Assembly: GCF_026627505.1 (NCBI RefSeq) | Contig: NZ_JAPNLK010000002.1 | Coordinates: 120,061-184,060, forward strand | Source: Streptomyces sp. H27-H5 | GTDB taxonomy: Bacteria > Actinomycetota > Actinomycetes > Streptomycetales > Streptomycetaceae | Length of the DNA: 64,000 bases | Direction: 5' to 3' | Part shown: positions 32,767 through 39,714 of the stretch, piece after piece | How the letters are laid out: each line of letters begins with the position of its first letter | How positions within the stretch are numbered: position 1 is the stretch's first letter | Position numbers and translations under genes: made by a program | The notes under the pieces: model-generated | Database searches by the model: none | The model's input: only the letters and a program-made list of their open reading frames with translations | Told to the model about the DNA's origin: nothing

Positions 32767-34018
32767 ACCGCCGGTCGCGCGCGGAGACGGTGCGGGCGGC
32801 GAGGGAAGAGCCGGCCTGGGCCGCAGGCTGCGCGGGCGGGGCCGGCCGGCAGAGCGCGGTGGACAGGACGCGGCCGATGGCCTCGTCCGCGCCCCTGGTC
32901 TTGGTGAGGTCGACGTTCACCGCGAGGGTGATCCGCCGCCGTCCGTCGGCCGAGGCGAAGCTGAAGGTGTTGTAGCCGGGCACGCTGCCGCTGTGTCCCC
33001 GGACCGGCCCTTGGGCCGTGCCGCAGACGGTGGTGTTCGCCTCCAGGCCGAGGCCGTACGAGCGTCCGGCGCGATCGGTGGCCCGCACGTCCCGCATCTC
33101 GCCCAGCAGTCGGGGCGGAAGCAACCGGCCTTCGGACAAGGCCTGTTGGAAGCGGTTGAGGTCGGCCGTGGTGGAGATCACGTTGCCCGGTCCCCAGAAG
33201 GCGCCGGCACTGAACCCGGTCAGGTCGGTGGGGGCGGCGCCGGGGCCGTCGAGCCACTCGTAGCCGTTCAGGTGCCGCCCGGGCAGGTCCGGGCCGGACG
33301 GCACCAGGGTGTCGGTCAGACGCAGCGGGCGCACGATGCGCCGCTCGATCTCCCGTCCGAGCGGGTGGCCGCCGGCGCGCTCGATGAGCAGGCCCAGGAC
33401 GACGTAGTTGGTGTTGGAGTACTGCCAATGGCCCGGGGCGCCCGGATCGAACGCCCACGGCTCCCGCAGGGCCATCGCGACCAGCTCGTGCGGCGTGTAC
33501 GCGCTGTGCTGGAGGGCTCTGATCGGGTCGGGCTGTCGTCGCAGCACGTCCGTGTAGTTCGGTATGCCGCTGGTGTGGCCCAACAGTTGGCGCACCGTGA
33601 CCTGGGCGCCGTCGGCCCCGGCGGGGATCAGCCCGGGAAGGTGGCGGCCGATGGGGTCGTCCAGTCGTATCCGGCCTTCCGCGACCAGTTGCAGGACCAC
33701 CGTGGCGACGAAGGTCTTGGTGACACTGCCCGCCCGGAACCGGTCGTCCGCCCGCGCCGGCCGGCCCGACAGGTCGGCGACACCGCTCGCCCCGCGCCAC
33801 ACGCGTCCGTCCTGGCGCACCTCGGCCACCGCACCGGGTACCCCCTGGGCGATCACCGCGTCCAAGGCGCGGCGTAAGGCCGCACCGTCGAGGTCGCCGG
33901 CGGCCGCGGCGGCCGGACCCGGGGCGGGGTCGGTGGGCGCGGCCACGGCCGGCGCGATGACAGAGCCGACCAGGCCCAGGGCGAGAAGGAGAGCGGCGGT
34001 GGTGGTGAGGCGGCGCAT
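32702..34018 (-). CDS. Secreted serine hydrolase of the beta-lactamase/D-Ala-D-Ala carboxypeptidase fold
   Basis: The 438-residue precursor has a signal peptide (LTTTAALLLALGLVGSVIAP). The class C beta-lactamase/DD-peptidase motifs are present: SxxK in FRAGSVTKTFVATV, YxN in HWQYSNTNYVVLGLL, and HxG in VRGHSGSVPGYNTF. It therefore forms a serine acyl-enzyme and probably acts on cell-wall peptides or related amides or esters outside the membrane. The last ~45 residues are low-complexity and overlap the DUF5107 gene tail to tail. No lipobox and no C-terminal anchor are visible. Confidence 0.9.
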   Translation of the reverse strand: MRRLTTTAALLLALGLVGSVIAPAVAAPTDPAPGPAAAAAGDLDGAALRRALDAVIAQGVPGAVAEVRQDGRVWRGASGVADLSGRPARADDRFRAGSVTKTFVATVVLQLVAEGRIRLDDPIGRHLPGLIPAGADGAQVTVRQLLGHTSGIPNYTDVLRRQPDPIRALQHSAYTPHELVAMALREPWAFDPGAPGHWQYSNTNYVVLGLLIERAGGHPLGREIERRIVRPLRLTDTLVPSGPDLPGRHLNGYEWLDGPGAAPTDLTGFSAGAFWGPGNVISTTADLNRFQQALSEGRLLPPRLLGEMRDVRATDRAGRSYGLGLEANTTVCGTAQGPVRGHSGSVPGYNTFSFASADGRRRITLAVNVDLTKTRGADEAIGRVLSTALCRPAPPAQPAAQAGSSLAARTVSARDRRFTGTVSAGACGSRTRVAAGGR

Positions 34019-34150
34019 GAGCGGGGACTGCCCTTCGTCGGTTGCGGGTGAGGTGCCGCCTCAACGTAGGCCGACAGTGGGGGAGTCGACCTCGTGATCA
34101 GGGAGGAGGCCGCCGCGCCCCTCCCTTACGGGTCATGCCCGACCGGCGCG

Positions 34151-34972
34151 TCAGGCGCGGGCCAGGATCTCGCCGTGCAGGACGGAGAACCAGGCGTCGG
34201 GCGCGGCGCCCCACGCGTGCCAGGCCTCCGCGATCCCGGACAGTTCGGCCGGTGTCGCGTGGCCGCCGTCCGCGGCGATCGACGCGTACGCCGAGGCCGT
34301 CGTACGGTCCGCCCACAGGGAGGACCACCACGCGACCTCCTCCGGGGTGGCGTAACACCACGCGCCGGCCGAGGCCGCCACCTCGGTGAAGCCGGCCTCC
34401 CGCGCCCATGACAGCAGGCGCCGCCCGGCGTCCGGTTCGCCGCCGTTCACCCGCGCGACCGCTCGGTACAGGCTCAGCCACTCGTCCAGGCCCGGCGTCC
34501 GCGGGAACCAGGTCATCGCCGCGTAGTCGGCGTCCCGGGCCGCGACGATGCCGCCCGGCCGGCACACCCGCCGCATCTCGCCCAGGGCGCGCACCGGGTC
34601 ACCGACGTGCTGGAGCACCTGGTGGGCGTGGACCACGTCGAAGGAGTCGTCGGGGAAGTCCAGCGCGTGGACGTCCGCCGTGGCGAACTCGACCGATCCG
34701 GCCAGTCCGCGCTCCGCGACGTGGGCCCGGGCCTGGTCCAGCACGTCCGGCGCCGCGTCGACGGCCGTCACCCGCCCGCCGGGGGACACCAGGGCCGCCA
34801 GGTCCGCCGTGATGGTGCCCGGACCGCACCCCACGTCCAGGACCGACAGCCCCGGTCGCAGCTCGCCGATCAGGTAGGCCGCCGAGTTCTCGGCGGTGCG
34901 CCAACGGTGCGACCGCAGCACCGACTCGTGGTGGCCGTGCGTGTAGACGGCGGTCTCCTTCATGGCGTTCAT
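34151..34972 (-). CDS. Class I SAM-dependent methyltransferase (UbiE/Methyltransf_11 type)
   Basis: The 273-residue protein has the SAM-binding motif I LSVLDVGCGPGTITADLA, acidic motif II RVTAVDAAPDVLDQARAHV, and motif IV DDSFDVVHAHQVLQHV. The acceptor is unknown. Two ATGs lie 9 nt apart; the one at 34972 has AGGAGGAG 8 nt upstream and is chosen. It is divergent from the aminotransferase-like gene across a 278-bp region. Confidence 0.88.
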   Translation of the reverse strand: MNAMKETAVYTHGHHESVLRSHRWRTAENSAAYLIGELRPGLSVLDVGCGPGTITADLAALVSPGGRVTAVDAAPDVLDQARAHVAERGLAGSVEFATADVHALDFPDDSFDVVHAHQVLQHVGDPVRALGEMRRVCRPGGIVAARDADYAAMTWFPRTPGLDEWLSLYRAVARVNGGEPDAGRRLLSWAREAGFTEVAASAGAWCYATPEEVAWWSSLWADRTTASAYASIAADGGHATPAELSGIAEAWHAWGAAPDAWFSVLHGEILARA

Positions 34973-35250
34973 GGCGGTGACTCCTCCTCGTCGAGTGCGT
35001 CTCTGGGAAGCGCTGTGATCACCGTAGCCGTTCGCTCGGCATCTGAGATGTGCGTCTCGGCATGTGGACATGCCTCCTGTGGGGCAAGGGAATCGTCGGG
35101 CAGGGGGGCGTCCCGGCCAGGGAGTCCGGTGCGCGGGCGGGGGTGTGGCCGCGGGTGCGACCCCGGTGTGGGGGTTGACGGGCGAAACCGGGCGAATAAC
35201 CGTATAAAGGTCATGGTCGGTCGGCGGTGTGGACGGGAAGGACAGCGGGG
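34973..35250. promoter_or_regulatory. Divergent promoter region
   Basis: The 278-bp gap between two divergent genes contains TTGACG at 35175-35180 and an AT-rich TATAAA at 35203-35208. The 22-nt distance between them is too long for a standard sigma-70 pair, so either an alternative -35 or an alternative sigma factor would be needed. No regulator gene is adjacent. Confidence 0.3.
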
Positions 35251-36489
35251 ATGGCGGGGACGGCGGGGTGGCAGCGCACGACGGCGGAGGGACGCGGCCC
35301 CGTCCGGTACGTGCCGCCCGCACCCCCGCCCGGTCTGCCTGTCCTCCCCGAGCTGACCGCCGTGATCGCCGCGGCCGCGGACCGCTCCGCACCCGAGCCG
35401 CCGGGCGGCGCCCCGTCCGTGCGCGAGGCCGCCTGCCGGCACTGGGCCCGACGCGGCCTGCCCACCGCACCGGAGAACGTGGCCGCCGGGCCCGGCGCGG
35501 CGTCGCTGCTGCTCGCACTGCTCGGCGCGTACGGCGGCGACGTGATGCTCCCCCGCCCCTGTCCCGCCTGGTGGACCCCACAGGTCCGGCTGCTGGGACG
35601 GCGGGCGTTCCACGTGCCGACCCCGGCCGAATGCGGGGGCGTACCCGACCCCTACGCCCTGCTGGAGACGGTACGGAGGGTCCGCGCCGAGGGCGGCGAC
35701 CCGCGCGTCCTGCTGCTCTCCGTCGCCGACGACCCGACCGCGACCGTGCCGCCGCCCGAGATGCTGCGCGAGGCCTGCGAGGCCGCCGAGGAGGCGGGCC
35801 TGTTCGTCGTCAGCGACGAGAGCTGGCGCGACACCGTCCACCGGCCGCACGACACGCTCGTCCTCAGCCCCGCCGAGATGCTCCCCGAACAGGCCGCCGT
35901 CCTCGTCGACCTGTCGGGGGCGCTGTTGCCCGCCGGCTGGCCCGCCGCCGTGATCCGCTTCCCCGCCACCCCCCGCGGCACCTGGCTGCGGGCCCGCACC
36001 CTCGACGTGCTGACCGCCACCGGCGCCTTGGTCGCGGGGCCGGTCGCCGGCGCCGCCGCGCACGCGCTCGACGAGCCCGACGCCGTCGCCGCCCGCAGTT
36101 GCGCGGCGGCCGCCCTGCACGGCGCCGTGGCCGCCGCCGCGCACCGGGAGGTCCTCGCCGTCGGGGCGCTCGCCCGCCCCCCGCAGGCCGGCCGGCACCT
36201 GTACGCCGACCTGACCCCGCTGCGGGCCGGACTGGCCCGACACGGCGTGGGCGACGCGATGGAACTGGAGGACTGGTTGGGCGGCCGGTTGGGCTCGCCG
36301 ACGCCCGGCGGGCAGCGGTTCGCGGACGAACCCGTCGGGCTGCGCGTCCGGTTGTCGACGGGCCCGCTGCTCGGAGCCACCCCGGGCGAACGGCTGGCCG
36401 CCCTCACGGCCCCCGACCCCCTGGCACTGCCGCACGTACGGGACGCACTGGACCGGCTGCGGTCCGTGCTGGCCGGGCTGGCCGAGTGA
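35251..36489 (+). CDS. Aminotransferase class I/II-like protein lacking the PLP lysine
   Basis: The 412-residue protein follows the fold-type I aminotransferase layout: an N-terminal segment, a glycine/alanine phosphate-loop region (VAAGPGAASLLLALLGAYGG), and the cofactor-ring aspartate in LFVVSDESWRDTV (Asp189). Where the Schiff-base lysine should follow the serine (SxSK), it reads VDLSGALLPAGWPAAVI, so Gly223 stands at the lysine position. The C-terminal small domain has GLRVRLSTGPLLG. Without the lysine a normal transamination cycle is not expected. Start at ATG 35251, after GGAAGGACAGCGGGG. It is 28 nt upstream of an MBL-fold gene, probably co-transcribed. Confidence 0.8.
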   Translation: MAGTAGWQRTTAEGRGPVRYVPPAPPPGLPVLPELTAVIAAAADRSAPEPPGGAPSVREAACRHWARRGLPTAPENVAAGPGAASLLLALLGAYGGDVMLPRPCPAWWTPQVRLLGRRAFHVPTPAECGGVPDPYALLETVRRVRAEGGDPRVLLLSVADDPTATVPPPEMLREACEAAEEAGLFVVSDESWRDTVHRPHDTLVLSPAEMLPEQAAVLVDLSGALLPAGWPAAVIRFPATPRGTWLRARTLDVLTATGALVAGPVAGAAAHALDEPDAVAARSCAAAALHGAVAAAAHREVLAVGALARPPQAGRHLYADLTPLRAGLARHGVGDAMELEDWLGGRLGSPTPGGQRFADEPVGLRVRLSTGPLLGATPGERLAALTAPDPLALPHVRDALDRLRSVLAGLAE

Positions 36490-36517
36490 ACGCCCGCCGG
36501 CGAACGGAGACTCCTCG

Positions 36518-37633
36518 ATGACGGACCGGACGGACGCCGGGGCGGCCGGGGGAGCCGGGGGAGCGGCGGGGGCGGGCGCGACCCGGCGGACACCGCTGCG
36601 CCCCGATCTCACCGATCTCACCGATCTCACCGATCGCCCCGCTCCCGTCGGCCCGGCCGCCCCCGCCGGGCCGCCCGCGCCCCGGCCGCTCTACGAGGTA
36701 CGTCGATGGCCGCGGTCGTTCGCGCACCGGCTGACCACCCCCCTGCCCGGCGTCCGCGCACTCGCCCGACTGGCCCGTGAGGGAGCCTTGCGGCCCGGCC
36801 CGGAAGGGCTGCGCGGCATCCCCGACCTGCCCTGCGCCCCCGCCCCCGTGCCCGCGGCCCGGCCCGGGACGGTGTCCGTCACCTGGGTCGGCCACGCCGG
36901 CTGGGTCCTGCGGACCGGCGGCCTGACCGTGCTCACCGACCCGGTCTGGTCCCGGCGGATCCTGGGCACCCCCGCCCGGCTGACCCCCGTCGGCGTGCGC
37001 TGGGAGGACCTGCCGCCCGTCGACGCGGTGGTGATCAGCCACAACCACTACGACCACCTCGACGCCCCCACCCTCAGAAGGCTGCCCCGCCACACGGCCT
37101 GCTTCGTCCCGGCCGGCCTCGGGCGCTGGTTCCGCCGCCGCGGCTTCGAGCGGGTCACGGAACTCGACTGGTGGGAGTGCGCCGAACTGGGCGGCGTCCG
37201 CTTCGAGTTCGTCCCCGCGCACCACTGGTCGAAGCGGTCGCCGCTCGACAGCTGCCACACCCTGTGGGGCGGGTGGATCCTCACCGACACGGAGCACGGC
37301 AAGAAGGTCTACTTCGCCGGGGACACCGGCTACGGGCACTGGTTCGCGGAGATCGGCCGCCGCCACCCCGGGATGGACCTGGCCCTGTTGCCGATCGGCG
37401 CGTACGCCCCCAGATGGTGGCTCCGCGACGTGCACACCGACCCGGAGGAGGCGGTGCGCGCCTGCCTCGACCTCGGCGCCCGTCGGATGGCGCCGATGCA
37501 CTGGGCCACCTTCGTCCTGTCCGCCGAGCCGGTCATGGAGCCGCTGCACCGGGTGCGCGCGGCCTGGGAGCGGGCCGGACTGGACCGCGCACTGCTGTGG
37601 GACCTGCCGATCGGCGCCTCCCGCACCTTCTGA
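36518..37633 (+). CDS. MBL-fold metallo-hydrolase, NAPE-PLD/UlaG-like
   Basis: The 371-residue protein has the dinuclear metal motif HNHYDHLD (starting at His175), preceded by VSVTWVGHAGWVLRTGGLTVLTDPVW and followed by YFAGDTGYGHWF, typical of the UlaG/NAPE-PLD branch. These act as phosphodiesterases or lactonases on lipid or sugar phosphates. The first ~45 residues are a low-complexity Gly/Ala/Thr stretch that includes three exact 9-bp direct repeats coding for Asp-Leu-Thr. It follows the aminotransferase-like gene by 28 nt and converges on dedA. Confidence 0.9.
   Translation: MTDRTDAGAAGGAGGAAGAGATRRTPLRPDLTDLTDLTDRPAPVGPAAPAGPPAPRPLYEVRRWPRSFAHRLTTPLPGVRALARLAREGALRPGPEGLRGIPDLPCAPAPVPAARPGTVSVTWVGHAGWVLRTGGLTVLTDPVWSRRILGTPARLTPVGVRWEDLPPVDAVVISHNHYDHLDAPTLRRLPRHTACFVPAGLGRWFRRRGFERVTELDWWECAELGGVRFEFVPAHHWSKRSPLDSCHTLWGGWILTDTEHGKKVYFAGDTGYGHWFAEIGRRHPGMDLALLPIGAYAPRWWLRDVHTDPEEAVRACLDLGARRMAPMHWATFVLSAEPVMEPLHRVRAAWERAGLDRALLWDLPIGASRTF
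36605..36631 (+). repeat. Three exact tandem copies of GATCTCACC within the MBL gene
   Basis: A 9-bp unit repeated three times in frame encodes Asp-Leu-Thr three times in the disordered N-terminal region of the MBL-fold protein. A fourth unit begins (GATC) and then diverges. Copy number could vary by slippage without shifting the frame. Confidence 0.75.
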
Positions 37634-37675
37634 CGACGCTTCGGGGACCCGGCGCGGTGCGCCCGGCCCGCGCTC

Positions 37676-38311
37676 TCACGCCGCACCGCGTCGGACACGA
37701 CGCCAGAGCACCGGCGCCGCGCTGATCAGCAGGGTCAGGCCCACGGCGAGGGCCACGCCCTTCCAGGGTTCCGAGAAGAGCGAGCCGCCCAGGATCCCGA
37801 TCAGGCCGTAGGTCGCCGCCCACGCCAGGCACGCCGGGGCGTCGCCGCGAGCGAAGCGGCGCAGGGGCATCTCCGCCAGCAGACACGCCAACATGACCGG
37901 GATGCGCCCCGCCGGCACCAGCCGCGAGACGACCAGCACCAGCACGCCGTGCTCGTCGAGCTTCGTCTGAGCCTGTTCCAGCCGCTCCGGGGTGGCCCGT
38001 CCCCGCAGGCGCTCCAACCATCGCGAACCGCCCCGCGAGTGCACCCCGCGCCGCCCGAGCCAGTACAGCGCGAGGTCCCCGACGAACGCCGCGAACGCCG
38101 AGACGGCGAACACGAGCAGCAGTCCGAACGGCAGGGTGTCCTGGTGGAAGGCCACCACCGAGGCCGAACTCACCAACGCCCCCGTCGGGATCACCGGCAG
38201 CAGCGCGCCGAGCGCCACGAGGAGGAAAAGCGCCGGGTACCCGACCGCCTGCCGGGTGCCGTCCGGCGGGACCTGGCCGACCGCCGCGGCGAGGAGGTCG
38301 CGCCAGGTCAC
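37676..38311 (-). CDS. DedA-family membrane protein
   Basis: The 211-residue protein has about five hydrophobic segments and the DedA-family features LVALGALLPVIPTGALVSSAS, FAAFVGDLALYWLGRR and VLVVSRLVPAGRIPVMLACL (conserved Arg/Gly). DedA proteins are proton-dependent membrane proteins, some acting as lipid flippases, for example for polyprenyl phosphate or PE. The GTG start overlaps the stop of the upstream MBL gene by 4 nt, so the two are coupled. That coupling hints at a shared lipid-related role. Confidence 0.88.
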   Translation of the reverse strand: MTWRDLLAAAVGQVPPDGTRQAVGYPALFLLVALGALLPVIPTGALVSSASVVAFHQDTLPFGLLLVFAVSAFAAFVGDLALYWLGRRGVHSRGGSRWLERLRGRATPERLEQAQTKLDEHGVLVLVVSRLVPAGRIPVMLACLLAEMPLRRFARGDAPACLAWAATYGLIGILGGSLFSEPWKGVALAVGLTLLISAAPVLWRRVRRGAA

Positions 38312-39084
38312 GGAAGCAGCACCCGCTCACCGTGGTCGGGCACCCGTACCGTCACCTTCGGCGCGAGCCGCCCCGCGAACCGGGCGAACTCCTCGCCCGG
38401 CGCGTGGAACTCGTGCGGCCGCACCGCGTCCATGCCGATGGGCCAGTACGTCCCGTAGTGCACCGGCACCGCCGCCGCCGGCGCGAGGTCCGCCAGCGCC
38501 CGCGCCGCCCGGCCCGCGTCCAGGTGCCCCGCCCCCAGGTACGGACCCCAGCCGCCGACCGGGAGCAGTGCCACGTCCACCGGCCCGACCTCGTCGGCCA
38601 TCGTGTCGAACAGCCCGGTGTCCCCGGCGAAGTACGTCCGTGCCGCGCCCTCGATCACGTACCCGAGCGCCGGAGCGAGCCGCGGTCCGTACGGCAGCCG
38701 CCGTCCGTCGTGCCGCGCGCTGACCGCCCGGACCCGTACACCGTCCCGTACGGGGACCACGTCGCCCGGCGCCACCTCCGTGACGGCCAGGTCCCGGGAC
38801 GTCGCCACCCGCGCCAGCCCCGGCACGGCCCGACGGGCACCCCGGGGCACCAACAGCCGGGTCCCCGGCGCGAGCCGGGCCAGCGAGGGCAGGTGCAGAT
38901 GATCGGAGTGCAGGTGCGAGACCACCGCCACGTCCGCCTCGGCCGCGTGCGGCGGCGGCACCGCCCCGCGCCGTCGCCGCAGATGCGCGAACCGCCGGGC
39001 GAACAGCGGGTCCGTCAGGAACCGGAGCCCGGAGTCCTCCACCGTGCACGTGGCATGCCCCCACCAGGTGATCTCCACCGGCAC
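38308..39084 (-). CDS. MBL-fold metallo-hydrolase, UlaG-like
   Basis: The 258-residue protein has ITWWGHATCTVEDSGLRFLTDPLF at the N-terminus, the metal motif SHLHSDHLHLPSL, YFAGDTGLFDTMADEV and VPVHYGTYWPIGMD. It is shorter than the MBL protein at 36518, without the low-complexity lead. It probably hydrolyses a phosphodiester or lactone; the substrate is unknown. It is translationally coupled to DedA (4-nt overlap) and divergent from the small resolvase-like gene. Confidence 0.9.
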   Translation of the reverse strand: MPVEITWWGHATCTVEDSGLRFLTDPLFARRFAHLRRRRGAVPPPHAAEADVAVVSHLHSDHLHLPSLARLAPGTRLLVPRGARRAVPGLARVATSRDLAVTEVAPGDVVPVRDGVRVRAVSARHDGRRLPYGPRLAPALGYVIEGAARTYFAGDTGLFDTMADEVGPVDVALLPVGGWGPYLGAGHLDAGRAARALADLAPAAAVPVHYGTYWPIGMDAVRPHEFHAPGEEFARFAGRLAPKVTVRVPDHGERVLLP

Positions 39085-39203
39085 CGGTGCTCCCTCCCTC
39101 GATCGGTCCTGTCGACCTTAGATCCTGTCCCGTCGCACCGCGCGCAATCGGAACCCGGCAGCCCTCTCCTCGACGGTCGAGGATCGGAGTAGGGTCGGGC
39201 GCC

Positions 39204-39608
39204 ATGGATGAGTTGCGCGTGGCCGCGATCGCCGGCATGGCCCCGCTGGAGGAACTCGACGTCGACCCCTTCGCCGTGGACACCCGCAGCCAGCACGCCA
39301 TGTGCGCCCGCTGGGCCGCGGACCGCGGCTACGTCGTCGCACGGCACCTGCTGGTCTACGGCCTGCGCCACGACCACTGCGGACTGTGGTCCGACGTCGA
39401 CGCGGGACGGGTCGACCTGTTCGTCGCCGCCAACCACCGGGTGCTGGCCCGGGCGCTGCGTTCCGTCGAGGACTTCACCGCCGAGTGCGAGCGGCGCGGG
39501 ATCCGGCTGGAGACCGCCGAGCTGGAGGAGCCGACGTACACCTCCGCGATGAAGGCGGAAGTGCACCGCCGGCTGTCCATGCCGACCGCGGGCTACGACG
39601 GTACGTAA
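39204..39608 (+). CDS. Small protein resembling a serine-recombinase N-terminal domain without its catalytic serine
   Basis: The 134-residue protein follows the layout of a resolvase N-terminal domain: VDTRSQHAMCARWAADRGYVV, then WSDVDAGRVDLFVAANHRVLARALRSVEDF and CERRGIRLETAELE. These match the Q...WA...GY, DV.AGRVD..V, R.L.R and GI.L elements of serine recombinases. The usual YxRVSTxxQ segment is not preserved, the LDRLxR arginine context is altered, and no DNA-binding or zinc domain follows. It is probably a repurposed fold rather than a recombinase. Nothing else mobile is nearby. The family resemblance is my reading by eye. Confidence 0.6.
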   Translation: MDELRVAAIAGMAPLEELDVDPFAVDTRSQHAMCARWAADRGYVVARHLLVYGLRHDHCGLWSDVDAGRVDLFVAANHRVLARALRSVEDFTAECERRGIRLETAELEEPTYTSAMKAEVHRRLSMPTAGYDGT

Positions 39609-39714
39609 CACGACCTGACCGGCGGCTTCCGTACGTTCGTGCGCCACCCGTGTCACCCGGCCGCGTTCGCGGCGCTGTGCGACGCTGGCAGTGAACCACG
39701 AACGGGGGTAAGGA

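Noticed and set aside
39204..39608. Active site-specific recombinase
   Set aside because: The catalytic serine motif and DNA-binding domain are missing and no inverted repeats or mobile genes flank it.
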